DNA from: Bradyrhizobium yuanmingense
GTDB lineage: Bacteria > Pseudomonadota > Alphaproteobacteria > Rhizobiales > Xanthobacteraceae
Reading direction: 5' to 3'
Assembly (NCBI RefSeq): GCF_029167105.1
Contig: NZ_JARFML010000035.1
Span: forward strand, 20,319 to 84,318
DNA length: 64,000 nt
The position numbers were made by a program, and so were the translations under genes. Positions within the stretch are counted from its first letter, which is position 1; every line of letters begins with the position of its first letter. The notes below the pieces were generated by a model. The model was given only the letters and a program-made list of their open reading frames with translations. It was not told the origin of the DNA and made no database searches. Below, piece after piece: positions 42,761 to 51,546 of the stretch.

Positions 42761-44545
42761 CTATTCCGCCGGCTGCAGCACGCGCGTGGTCTCGACTTCG
42801 TCGAGCGGAAGGTCCAGCACCTCCTCGAACTCGACGATGTTGTCGATCTCCGTGCCCATCGCGATGTTGGTGACCCGTTCGAGGATGAACTCGACCACCA
42901 CAGGCACGCGGTGCTTGGCCATCAATTCGCGGGCGGTCACGAACGCCGCCTGCGTGTCCTTCGGGTCGGTGACGCGGATGGCCTTGCAGCCGAGGCCTTC
43001 GGCGACCGCGACGTGGTCGACGCCGTAGACGCCGATCTCGGGCGCGTTGATGTTCTCGAAGGAGAGCTGGACGTGATAGTCCATGTCGAAGCCGCGCTGG
43101 GCCTGTCGGATCAGGCCGAGATAAGAATTGTTCACGACGACATGGATGTAGGGCAGGTTGAACTGCGCGCCGACCGCGAGCTCCTCGATCAGGAACTGGA
43201 AGTCGTAGTCGCCGGAGAGCGCGACGATCTCGCGCTCCGGGCACGCCGCGCGCACGCCGAGCGCGGCAGGCAGCGTCCAGCCGAGCGGCCCCGCCTGCCC
43301 GGCATTGATCCAATTGCGGGGCTTGTACACGCCGAGGAACTGCGCGCCGGCGATCTGCGACAGGCCGATCACGGTGACATAGGTGGTGTCGCGGCCGAAC
43401 GCCTTGTTCATTTCCTCGTAGACGCGCTGCGGCTTGATCGGGACGTTGTCGAAATGGCTCTTGCGCAGCATCGTCTTCTTGCGGTCGCGGCAGGCCGCAG
43501 GCCACGCCTGGCGCTCGCGGAGCCTGCCTGACCGCCGCCACTCCCTGGCGACGGCGACGAACAGCTCGAGCGCGGTCTTTGCGTCCGAGACGATGCCGAG
43601 ATCGGGATTGAACACGCGCCCGATCTGCGTCGGCTCGATGTCCACGTGAACGAATTTGCGACCCTTGGTGTAGGTCTCGACCGAGCCGGTGTGGCGGTTG
43701 GCCCAGCGGTTGCCGATGCCGAGCACGAAGTCGGATTCCAGCAGGGTAGCATTGCCATAGCGGTGGCTGGTCTGGAGGCCGACCATGCCGGCCATCAGCA
43801 CGTGATCATCGGGGATCGCGCCCCATCCCATCAATGTCGGCACGACGGGTACGTTGGCGATTTCGGCGAACTCGACCAGCAGGTCCGAGGCGTCGGCGTT
43901 GATGATGCCGCCGCCCGCGACGATCAGCGGCCGCTCGGCGGCGTTGAGCATCTCCAGCGCCTTCTCGACCTGCTTGCGCGTCGCGGCGGGCTTATAGACC
44001 GGCAGCGGCTCGTAGGTCTCGTCATCGAACTCGATCTCAGCGAGCTGTACGTCGAGGGGCATGTCGATCAGCACCGGCCCCGGCCTGCCTGAGCGCATCA
44101 CGTGAAAGGCCTGGCTGAACACACGCGGCACCAGCGCCGGCTCACGCACGGTCACCGCCCACTTCGTGACGGGCTTTGCGATCGACTCGATGTCGACGGC
44201 CTGGAAATCCTCCTTGTAGAGCCGCGCGCGCGGCGCCTGCCCGGTGATGCAGAGGATCGGGATGGAATCGGCGATCGCGGAGTAAAGACCGGTGATCATG
44301 TCGGTGCCAGCCGGCCCGGAGGTGCCGATACAGACCCCGATATTGCCGGGCTTCGCCCGCGTATAGCCCTCGGCCATGTGCGAGGCGCCCTCGACATGGC
44401 GTGCCAGGATGTGGCGGATCGAGCCACGCTTCTTCAGCGCCGAGTAAAGCGGATTGATCGCAGCGCCGGGAACACCGAAGGCCGTCGAGATACCTTCCTT
44501 CTCCAGGATACGCACGGCCGCATCGACAGCTCGCATCTTCACCAT
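42761..44545 (-). CDS. gcl: Glyoxylate carboligase (tartronate-semialdehyde synthase)
   Basis: TPP- and FAD-binding enzyme, 594 aa, that joins two glyoxylate molecules with loss of CO2. It begins MVKMRAVDAAVRILEKEGIS then AFGVPGAAINPLYSAL, with valine rather than glutamate at the usual TPP-activating position, as in known Gcl. The PP-domain motif GDYDFQFLIEELAVG...NNSYLG is present. First gene of the operon; a perfect inverted repeat lies 56-72 bp upstream of its start. Confidence 0.95.
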   Translation of the reverse strand: MVKMRAVDAAVRILEKEGISTAFGVPGAAINPLYSALKKRGSIRHILARHVEGASHMAEGYTRAKPGNIGVCIGTSGPAGTDMITGLYSAIADSIPILCITGQAPRARLYKEDFQAVDIESIAKPVTKWAVTVREPALVPRVFSQAFHVMRSGRPGPVLIDMPLDVQLAEIEFDDETYEPLPVYKPAATRKQVEKALEMLNAAERPLIVAGGGIINADASDLLVEFAEIANVPVVPTLMGWGAIPDDHVLMAGMVGLQTSHRYGNATLLESDFVLGIGNRWANRHTGSVETYTKGRKFVHVDIEPTQIGRVFNPDLGIVSDAKTALELFVAVAREWRRSGRLRERQAWPAACRDRKKTMLRKSHFDNVPIKPQRVYEEMNKAFGRDTTYVTVIGLSQIAGAQFLGVYKPRNWINAGQAGPLGWTLPAALGVRAACPEREIVALSGDYDFQFLIEELAVGAQFNLPYIHVVVNNSYLGLIRQAQRGFDMDYHVQLSFENINAPEIGVYGVDHVAVAEGLGCKAIRVTDPKDTQAAFVTARELMAKHRVPVVVEFILERVTNIAMGTEIDNIVEFEEVLDLPLDEVETTRVLQPAE

Positions 44546-44600
44546 ATCAGACCTCGCTCAAATTGCATCAGCGAGCGAGATCATCAGGTGTGCAGAAGCC

Positions 44601-44617
44601 GATCTCAACGAGATCGA
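44601..44617. promoter_or_regulatory. Inverted repeat CGATCTC-AAC-GAGATCG upstream of gcl
   Basis: Perfect 7-bp arms around AAC, 56-72 bp before the gcl start, next to an AT-rich ATTTTATTTTCC tract (about 44618-44629) that is unusual for this GC-rich region. Candidate operator or promoter element of the glyoxylate operon; the binding protein is not identified. Confidence 0.4.
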
Positions 44618-44697
44618 TTTTATTTTCCACGATGCGGCAGCCCCGGAAAAACCGCGGCGGTTTCAATCGGATAAATCGAGGAATGCGTGAAAGCAGA

Positions 44698-46500
44698 TCA
44701 CTCGAACAGCGGCGCCAGTTGCATCTGCGGCACCAGCACGAGGCCCTTGTCCGTGATGCGAATTTCCGGAATGACCGATAGCGGAATCAAATTGAAGCCC
44801 ATGTACGGGATGGTGCAGCCAGCCTCGGCCCATTCCTTCTTCAGCACCTTGACCTCTTCGGCCACTTCCGTGACGCGCTTGTCGGAGAGCAGGCCCGCGA
44901 TTGGCAGTGGAACCAGCGCCCTCACCTTGCCATCAGCGACGACGCAGACGCCGCCCTGCTGCTCCTTGATGGCGGCGATGGCGACCTGCATGTCGGCCTC
45001 GTTGGTGCCGGCGACGATGAGGTTGTGGCTGTCGTGCCCGACGCTGGAAGCAACGGCGCCGCGCTTCAGGCCGAAATCCTTCAGGAGCCCATGGGCAACG
45101 TTCCCGGCGGATTTGCCATGGCGCTCGACCACGGCGACGAAGCAGAGGCCATGGCGCGCGAACAACGACGGCCAGTCTTTTGCGGGTTCGATCGCCACTT
45201 TCTCGTGGATCAGCGTGATGCCGGGCAACGCGGTCTTGATGGCGTTGACGGTGCAGGCCTTCGCGGGCAGCTCCGGCGTCAACTTCATCTTCTGCGGCAG
45301 CTTGACGGTCGCGTAGGCCGCCCTGGGATATTGATAGCGCTCCGACAGCGCCTGATCGAGACGCGGGGTGATCTTGCCGTGCTCGACCACGAGCTCGCCA
45401 CCATACCATGTGCATTGTGGCTTGAGCTGATCATCCATCAGCACGAGATCGGCGCGGCGGCCGCCGCCGAGCCCGCCGATATCGCCTTCCATGCCGAAGC
45501 GGGTCGCGCCATGCAGCGAACCCATCGACCAGGCCTGCTCCGGGGACATCCCCGCCTTCACGGCTTCCCGCACCACCCAATCGAGACCGAACAGCAGGAG
45601 ATCGTCGGCGTCACGATCGTCCGTGCACACGGCGGTGCGCTTGTGCGAGGCCCCGAGCTCGGTGATCGTTCGGATCGCTTGCGGCAGCGAATGCCACGGC
45701 GTGGTCGGCGGTCCCCCGCGCAAAAATACCCAGACGCCGGCATCGAGCAGGTCATCGGCGATGTCGCGGTCGATCGCCTCATGGGTGTCGGTGACGCCGG
45801 ATGCCGCATAGGCCGCGACGAATTCGCGGCCGTAGACATGCCCGGACACGGGACGCCCCCGCTTCAAGGCCGCGGAGAGGATGGCATGGCTGCGCTCGTC
45901 GCCCATCGTGACAGGCACGAAATCCATCTTCTCGCCAAGCGCCACCGCTTCAGGCCAGCGGTCGAACAGGCCGGCTATCTTGTCCGGCGTGAGGTCGCCG
46001 CCCGCCGTCTCCAGCTCCGCTGAAGTCGCAGGAACGGTGCTCGGCACGGTCAGGAAGATCGACAGCGGCGCCTCGCGCGCATCTTCCAGCATCGCCTCGA
46101 CGCCGGCGACGTCCATGACGTTGCCGATCTCGTGGCTGTCGCAAAAGATCGTCGTGGTGCCGTTGAGCAGCGCGGCCTCGGCATAGGCGCAGGCCGTCAC
46201 CATCGAGGATTCGATGTGAATGTGCGGATCGACGAGGCCCGGAGCGATGATGCCACCGGCCCCGTCATAAAGCGGGACATCGCCCCAGGCCCTCTTCGCT
46301 GTACCAGCCGGCTTCACGGCGGCGATGCGGCCGCCGGAGATCCAGACCTCGCGCCCCGGATGGATGCGCTCAGAATAGGTCGAGAGCACGCGCGCGCCGG
46401 TGATGACGAGATCCGGCGCAACACGAACTGAGGCGACGTCAGCCAGCCGCCGCGTCATGCTGTGCAGGGGAGCGACGGTGAAGCGGGTGAGCTTGGTCAT
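44698..46500 (-). CDS. ade: Adenine deaminase
   Basis: Amidohydrolase of the Ade family, 600 aa, that deaminates adenine to hypoxanthine. The metal-binding DPHIHIESSM motif follows IIAPGLV; FCDSHEIGNVMDVAGVE, VCTDDRDADDLLLFG and HGATRFGMEGDIGGLGGGRR are family hallmarks, and the C-terminal domain (VGHDSHNLIVAGTNEADM) completes it. Start at 46500 (MTKLTRFTV) is followed by a normal Ade N-terminus. Located 152 bp downstream of gcl on the same strand order, it may feed purine catabolism whose glyoxylate is used by Gcl. Confidence 0.92.
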   Translation of the reverse strand: MTKLTRFTVAPLHSMTRRLADVASVRVAPDLVITGARVLSTYSERIHPGREVWISGGRIAAVKPAGTAKRAWGDVPLYDGAGGIIAPGLVDPHIHIESSMVTACAYAEAALLNGTTTIFCDSHEIGNVMDVAGVEAMLEDAREAPLSIFLTVPSTVPATSAELETAGGDLTPDKIAGLFDRWPEAVALGEKMDFVPVTMGDERSHAILSAALKRGRPVSGHVYGREFVAAYAASGVTDTHEAIDRDIADDLLDAGVWVFLRGGPPTTPWHSLPQAIRTITELGASHKRTAVCTDDRDADDLLLFGLDWVVREAVKAGMSPEQAWSMGSLHGATRFGMEGDIGGLGGGRRADLVLMDDQLKPQCTWYGGELVVEHGKITPRLDQALSERYQYPRAAYATVKLPQKMKLTPELPAKACTVNAIKTALPGITLIHEKVAIEPAKDWPSLFARHGLCFVAVVERHGKSAGNVAHGLLKDFGLKRGAVASSVGHDSHNLIVAGTNEADMQVAIAAIKEQQGGVCVVADGKVRALVPLPIAGLLSDKRVTEVAEEVKVLKKEWAEAGCTIPYMGFNLIPLSVIPEIRITDKGLVLVPQMQLAPLFE

Positions 46501-46584
46501 GGGAACCTCGCATGGCGTTACGGGCAAGCCATGGTTACGCCCCGCGCCACACCGGGCAAGCTCAAATATGGCGGCGCGTCCTGT

Positions 46585-47379
46585 TTACGACTTAGGCGCA
46601 GAAGCGCTGGCTGGCCTTGTACGTCGACGCGGGTTCCGCGCTCTCGGCGCCGCCGCGGTGGCGGGTTTAACCCGAATCCGCATCGACCGGCCCTTCGGCT
46701 CGTCGATCTCGAATGAATTGGTTTTGCGCACCAGGTCGCTCAGCTTGCGGAAACCATACGTTCTCGGATCGAAATCGGAGGCGAGATTGGCGAGTTGCCG
46801 GCCGACCTCTCCGAGCGTCACCCAGCCGTCCTCGCTCTCCATCTGGGTGATGACCTTCTTGATCACGGGCACGGCGGCATCAGGCGGTTGAAGCGACGTC
46901 GGCCTTACGACGGTATCCTGATTGTTCACCGGCGCGGCAAGCAGGTTCTCCGTATAGACGAATCTGCGGCAGGCCTGCCGGAAACTCTCCGGCGTCTTCT
47001 GCTCGCCAAAGCCAAACACATCGACGCCCTGCTCTCGGATGCGTGCGGCAAGGCGCGTAAAGTCGCTGTCGGACGACACCAGGCAAAAGCCATCGAAGCG
47101 TCCGCTGTGAAGCAGGTCCATCGCATCGATGACAAGGGTGATGTCGGATGCATTCTTGCCGGTCGTGTAGGCGAACTGCTGCTGCGGAATGATGGCATGT
47201 TTCGACAGAATGTCGGCCCAGCCCCTGGAACGGGCATTGGAGAAGTCGCCATAAATGCGGCGAACGCTGGCCTCGCCGATCTTGGCAATCTCCTCGAATA
47301 GCCCATCCGCGATTTTGGCGGAGGCATTGTCGGCATCGATCAGGACGGCCAGACGAGGCGAGCGAACTTCCGATGGCAT
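46585..47379 (-). CDS. NYN-domain (LabA-like) protein with C-terminal LOTUS/OST-HTH domain
   Basis: 264-aa protein. Residues about 10-150 form a PIN-like NYN nuclease domain with acidic residues in LIDADNASAKIADGL, SDITLVIDAMDLL and LVSSDSDFTRLAARI. Residues about 180-240 (GWVTLGEVGRQLANLASDFD then PRTYGFRKLSDLV) form an OST-HTH/LOTUS RNA-binding domain. The tail is basic (RARNPRRRTRPAS). It is a predicted RNA-acting nuclease; bacterial members are little studied. Start MPSEVRSPRL at 47379. Confidence 0.85.
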   Translation of the reverse strand: MPSEVRSPRLAVLIDADNASAKIADGLFEEIAKIGEASVRRIYGDFSNARSRGWADILSKHAIIPQQQFAYTTGKNASDITLVIDAMDLLHSGRFDGFCLVSSDSDFTRLAARIREQGVDVFGFGEQKTPESFRQACRRFVYTENLLAAPVNNQDTVVRPTSLQPPDAAVPVIKKVITQMESEDGWVTLGEVGRQLANLASDFDPRTYGFRKLSDLVRKTNSFEIDEPKGRSMRIRVKPATAAAPRARNPRRRTRPASASAPKS

Positions 47380-47430
47380 GACAATTCCCCAGGCATGACG
47401 CAGCATTAGAACATGTGTGCGTCAGAACGG

Positions 47431-48930
47431 CTAATCCTCATTCGCCTTGAACCGCCCGAGCCCCTTCAAGACGAAGGGCGCTACCAGCGCGATCAGCGCG
47501 ATGCCGAGCAGCGTCGCCGAGATCGGGCTCTGCAGCAGCGTCATGGGATCGCCGAGGCTGATCGCGAGCGCGCGGCGGAGCTGGCTCTCGGCGATAGGGC
47601 CGAGGATCAGGCCGACGACGACGGGCGCGATCGGAAAATCGAACCGGCGCATCAGGAAGCCGAGCACGCCGAAGCCGGCCAGCATCGACAATTCAACCAC
47701 CGACGGCTTGGCCGCGATGGTGCCCATGGTCGCGAACACGAGGATGCCGGCATAGAGCCAGGGCTGCGGGATCGCGAGCAGCCGCACCCACAGGCCGACC
47801 AGCGGCAGGTTGAGCACCAGCAGCATCATGTTGGCGATGAAGAGGCTGGCGATCAGGCCCCACACGAGGTCGGGCCGCTCGGCGAACAGCAGCGGGCCCG
47901 GATTGAGACCATATTGCTGGAAGCCCGCCAGCATCATCGCGGCGGTCGCCGAGGTCGGCAGGCCCAGCGTCAAGAGCGGCACCAGCGTGCCGGCGGCGGA
48001 GGCGTTGTTGGCGGCTTCGGGGCCGGCGACCCCTTCGATCGCGCCCTTGCCGAATTCTTCGGGATGCTTCGTCAGCCGCTTCTCGGTCGAATAGGACAGG
48101 AAGGTCGGGATCTCCGCGCCGCCGGCCGGCAGCGCACCGATCGGGAAGCCGAACATGGTCCCGCGCAGCCATGGCTTCCAAGACCGCTTCCAGTCCTCCT
48201 TGGTCATCCACAGCGATCCGCGCACCGGCTCCAGCTTCTCCTCGGTGTGGTGGCGGCGCGATGCGACGTAGAGTGCCTCGCCCACCGCGAACAGGCCGAC
48301 CGCGAGCGTTGTGACTTCAACGCCGTCGAGCAATTCAGGAACGCCGAACGCAAGCCGCGCCTGACCGGTCAGCTTGTCGATGCCGACGAGACCGAGCGTC
48401 AGACCGATGAACAGGCTGGTCAGGCCGCGGATCGGGGAATCGCCGAAGGTCGCCGACACCGTGACGAAGGCAACGCACATCAGCGCGAAATAATCCTCCG
48501 GGCCGAAGCGCACGGCGACATCGACCAGCCATGGCGCAAGGAAAGCCAAGCCAATGGTGGCGATGGTGCCGGCGACGAAGGAACCGATTGCGGAGGTCGC
48601 GAGCGCCGGCCCGCCGCGGCCGGCCTTGGCCATCTTGTTGCCTTCGAGCGCAGTCGCCATCGAGGCGCTTTCGCCCGGCGTGTTGATCAGGATCGCCGTG
48701 GTCGATCCGCCGTACATGCCGCCATAATAGATGCCGGCGAACATGATCAGCGAGCCGCCGGGGTCGAGCTTGTAGGTCACCGGCAGCAGCAGCGCGACCG
48801 TCAATGCCGGGCCGATGCCGGGCAGAACGCCCACGGCCGTGCCGAGGAACACGCCGATCAGCGCGTAAAGCAGGTTCATCGGCTGGACGGCGACCGCCAT
48901 GCCGTGAGCCAGCGCGGCAAAGGTATCCAT
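47431..48930 (-). CDS. tctA: Tripartite tricarboxylate transporter large permease TctA
   Basis: Large membrane subunit, 499 aa, with about twelve hydrophobic segments. Conserved blocks are GVLPGIGPALTVALLLPVTY, GGMYGGSTTAILINTPGESA and GLPTSATAAMMLAGFQQYGL. It transports carboxylates by proton or sodium symport with TctB and a periplasmic TctC. Its ATG overlaps the TctB stop (TGATG). Substrate unknown; neighbours with oxalate and glyoxylate enzymes suggest a C2-C4 carboxylate. Confidence 0.95.
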   Translation of the reverse strand: MDTFAALAHGMAVAVQPMNLLYALIGVFLGTAVGVLPGIGPALTVALLLPVTYKLDPGGSLIMFAGIYYGGMYGGSTTAILINTPGESASMATALEGNKMAKAGRGGPALATSAIGSFVAGTIATIGLAFLAPWLVDVAVRFGPEDYFALMCVAFVTVSATFGDSPIRGLTSLFIGLTLGLVGIDKLTGQARLAFGVPELLDGVEVTTLAVGLFAVGEALYVASRRHHTEEKLEPVRGSLWMTKEDWKRSWKPWLRGTMFGFPIGALPAGGAEIPTFLSYSTEKRLTKHPEEFGKGAIEGVAGPEAANNASAAGTLVPLLTLGLPTSATAAMMLAGFQQYGLNPGPLLFAERPDLVWGLIASLFIANMMLLVLNLPLVGLWVRLLAIPQPWLYAGILVFATMGTIAAKPSVVELSMLAGFGVLGFLMRRFDFPIAPVVVGLILGPIAESQLRRALAISLGDPMTLLQSPISATLLGIALIALVAPFVLKGLGRFKANED

Positions 48931-49415
48931 CACAGCAGTCGCTCCAGCGGGCCGGCAGGCAGGCTCAGCGTCAACAACCGGTCGAACGCGAGATAGATGA
49001 GGGTCGACATCACGAGAGCGATGATGGCGTCGATGAGGATGGCACGGCGTCCGAAGGCCGCCGAGGTCGTCACGAACAGGGCCGAGGTCGCCAGGATGAA
49101 GCCGCCGCCAAAGCCGATGATGGCGATCAGCAGCGCCAGACCGACGAGGACCAGAACCACAGGCACGGGATCGGCGCTTTCGCGTGCCGGCAAATTGCCG
49201 CGCAGGGCGTCGATGAAATTGCCGATCGCAAGCAGCGCAAGGCCGCAGGCGACCACGACCGGCATCGCCTCCGGCCCCATCCCGTACATCGCCGCGGATT
49301 GCAGGCCGCGCGCGTCCCAGACCAGCACGGCGGCGAGCACCGCAAGCGATGCCGCGATGACGAGGCCGGCGCGGTCGACGCGCCGCGGCGGCTGGACGGG
49401 ATCGCCCGAGGTCAT
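48930..49415 (-). CDS. tctB: Tripartite tricarboxylate transporter small permease TctB
   Basis: Small membrane subunit, 161 aa, with four hydrophobic segments (AGLVIAASLAVLAAVLVWDA near residue 15; MPVVVACGLALLAIGNFIDA; the PVVLVLVGLALLIAIIGFGG region; RAILIDAIIALVMSTLIYLA). Start overlaps the receptor stop (ATGA). Part of tctC-tctB-tctA. Confidence 0.92.
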   Translation of the reverse strand: MTSGDPVQPPRRVDRAGLVIAASLAVLAAVLVWDARGLQSAAMYGMGPEAMPVVVACGLALLAIGNFIDALRGNLPARESADPVPVVLVLVGLALLIAIIGFGGGFILATSALFVTTSAAFGRRAILIDAIIALVMSTLIYLAFDRLLTLSLPAGPLERLL

Positions 49416-50380
49416 GACTTGACCAAGCCGACCGATTTCAGCACGTCGGTGACCCGGGCCGTTTCCTTCTTCAGGAAGTCGGCAAAAGCGTCGCCGCCGA
49501 GATAGGCGTCCTCCCAGCCTTTTTGCTTGAGGATCTCCTTCCAGGCGTCAGACTTCACCATCTTCTCGACCGCATCGCTCAAGGTCTTGCGCTGCTCCGG
49601 CGTGATGCCGGGAGGCGCGACCACCGAACGCCAATTGGCGATCACTAGGTCGATGCCCTGCTCCTTGAACGTGGGGACGTCGCTGCCTGCGATGCGCTTC
49701 TCCGAGGTCACGCCGATCGCGCGCAGCTTGCCGGACTTGATCTGCCCTTCATATTCGCTGAGGCCCGAAATGCCCGCGGTGACCTTGCCGCCGAGGATCG
49801 CCGCCAGCGACTCGCCGCCGCCGGAGAACGGGATGTAATTGATCTTCTTGGCCTCAGCACCGACGGCGCCGGCGAACAGGGCCGCCATCACATGGTCGAC
49901 GCCGCCGGCCGAACCGCCGGCAAAGGTGACCTTGGCGATGTCGGCCTTCACCGCGGCGGCCAGATCCTGCGCAGTCTTGATCGGTGAATTCGCGGGAACC
50001 ACGATCACCTGGATTTCCTCGGTGAGGCGCGCGATCGGCGTCACCTGCTCCAGCGTCACCGGCGACTTGTTCATGGCGAGCGCGCCGACCATGACGAAGC
50101 CGTTGACCATCAGGTGATTGCCGTCGCCCTTGGCGCCGTTGACGAACTGCGCGATGCCGACGCTGCCACCTGCACCGGGAACGTTGGTGACCTGCACGCT
50201 GCGGGCGACGCCCGAAGCCACCAGCGCCTGCTGCATCGAGCGCGCGGTCTGGTCCCAGCCCCCGCCCGGAGCCGCCGGCGCCATCAGCTTGAGCTCGAGC
50301 TGCTGGGCAAAGCCCGGATTGGCTGCCGCCAGGGTCAACGCGACGGCTGCGCCGACAAGGCGCGCGGGAAATCGGAACAT
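49412..50380 (-). CDS. tctC: Tripartite tricarboxylate transporter receptor TctC
   Basis: Periplasmic binding protein of the TctC/Bug family, 322 aa, with a signal peptide to GFAQQ. Ligand-site segments LMAPAAPGGGWDQTARSMQQ and NVPGAGGSVGIAQFVNG are clear, as is YIPFSGGGESLAAILGGKVT. First gene of the transporter operon; an inverted repeat 45 bp upstream may be its operator. Start at 50380 gives a proper signal peptide. Confidence 0.93.
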   Translation of the reverse strand: MFRFPARLVGAAVALTLAAANPGFAQQLELKLMAPAAPGGGWDQTARSMQQALVASGVARSVQVTNVPGAGGSVGIAQFVNGAKGDGNHLMVNGFVMVGALAMNKSPVTLEQVTPIARLTEEIQVIVVPANSPIKTAQDLAAAVKADIAKVTFAGGSAGGVDHVMAALFAGAVGAEAKKINYIPFSGGGESLAAILGGKVTAGISGLSEYEGQIKSGKLRAIGVTSEKRIAGSDVPTFKEQGIDLVIANWRSVVAPPGITPEQRKTLSDAVEKMVKSDAWKEILKQKGWEDAYLGGDAFADFLKKETARVTDVLKSVGLVKS

Positions 50381-50424
50381 GAGGGCATCTCCAGGCTCAT
50401 GCGGACGTTTGCCGCATTGTGTCG

Positions 50425-50445
50425 TTTGGTCGCATATCAACCAAA
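50425..50445. promoter_or_regulatory. Inverted repeat TTTGGT-N9-ACCAAA before tctC
   Basis: Six-bp perfect arms with a 9-bp centre (CGCATATCA), 45 bp before the tctC start and downstream of the IclR gene. Spacing suits an IclR-family dimer, so autoregulated control of tctCBA by the adjacent IclR protein is a reasonable guess. Confidence 0.4.
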
Positions 50446-50485
50446 ACGGCCGATGCTGTCCAGTGACATGCCCCAGGGTTTTGGG

Positions 50486-51328
50486 TCAGCGGGGCCCCGG
50501 GATCACGCCGCCGAGCGCGGCCGTCAGTTCCGCCGCGACGTCCCGGACGATCTGCCCGATCTCCTGCAACCGTTCGTCGGTGACGCGGCTGGTCATGCCG
50601 GATACGGAGATCGCGGCAAGCGGTTCGGCCAGCGCGCTGTATACCACCGCGGCAACGCAGCGCAGGCCGATCTGCGCCTCCTCATCGTCGACGGCAAAGC
50701 CCTGCTTGCGGATTTTCTCGAGCTCCCTGAACAGGTCGCTCGGTCGCACGATCGACTTCTCGGTCAGGCGGGGCATACCGTGATGGCGGATGACGGCGCT
50801 GACGTCCTCGTCTGAGTAGGTTGCGAGCACCGCCTTACCGACGCCGGAGGTCACCATGGGGACGCGGCCGCCGACCTTGGTCAACGAGCGCATGATCTCG
50901 CGGCTTTCCATACGAGTCAGCACGATAATGAATTCATCGTCGACCACGGCGAGATTGGCCGTCTCGCGGGTGAGATCGCGCAGCTTGCGCAAATATGGAA
51001 TCGCCTGTGCGGAGAAATTGCGTCGCCGCGCAAAGCTGGCGCCAACCGTGAAGCTGCGCACGCCGACATGCCATTTGGATTCGCCACGGTCGAATTGCAC
51101 GAAACGGCGGCTTTCGAGCGTTGCGAGCAGCCGGTGCACCGTGGACGCCGACAGGCCGGTGCGGATCGCGAGATCGCTCAGACGATAGCCTTCGTCGTCC
51201 TCGGCCAGCGTCTCGATGATCGACAGCGCGCGGTCGACCGATTGCACGCCACCGTCGCGGCTCTCGTGATCGGCCTCCGAGGCCGATTTGGGCTCGAGCG
51301 ATTTGCGCCGGATCACGTTCTTGCTCAT
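50486..51328 (-). CDS. IclR family transcriptional regulator
   Basis: Regulator of 280 aa with an N-terminal winged helix (YRLSDLAIRTGLSASTVHRL) and C-terminal GAF-like effector domain (GVGKAVLATYSDEDVSAVIR; DDEEAQIGLRCVAAVVYSAL; AISVSGMTSRVTDERLQEIG). It lies upstream of tctCBA on the same strand and probably controls that transporter. The start MSKNVIRRKS at 51328 has an AGGTC site; two in-frame ATGs 12 and 27 bp further upstream are possible. Confidence 0.9.
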   Translation of the reverse strand: MSKNVIRRKSLEPKSASEADHESRDGGVQSVDRALSIIETLAEDDEGYRLSDLAIRTGLSASTVHRLLATLESRRFVQFDRGESKWHVGVRSFTVGASFARRRNFSAQAIPYLRKLRDLTRETANLAVVDDEFIIVLTRMESREIMRSLTKVGGRVPMVTSGVGKAVLATYSDEDVSAVIRHHGMPRLTEKSIVRPSDLFRELEKIRKQGFAVDDEEAQIGLRCVAAVVYSALAEPLAAISVSGMTSRVTDERLQEIGQIVRDVAAELTAALGGVIPGPR

Positions 51329-51369
51329 CGCGACCTGCATTTGCCAATCAGACAAGACGCGAGCCGCCT

Positions 51370-51534
51370 CTTCTCCCTCTCCCCGTTGTTACGGGGCCGC
51401 GACAAGCTTCGCTCGCGCTGAGAGGGCTAGGGTGAGGGGCTATTTCCGCAAAGACGGTGAGAGACGGATTCGTGGAGAATCCCCCTCACCCGAATTGCTT
51501 CGCAATTCGGCCTCTCCCCGCAAGCGGGGAGAGG
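51370..51534. repeat. Intergenic hairpin repeat (CTCTCC family), copy 3
   Basis: CCGAATTGC-ttc-GCAATTCGG (51490-51510) and CCTCTCCCCG-CAAG-CGGGGAGAGG (51511-51534) are adjacent perfect hairpins, led by GGAGAATCCCCCTCACC. A related CTCCCTCTCCCC...GGGTGAGGGG stretch (about 51372-51440) precedes them. They occupy the 218-bp gap between the IclR gene and the acyl-CoA ligase stop and may end the ligase transcript. Confidence 0.8.
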
Positions 51535-51546
51535 TGAACGCAAGGC

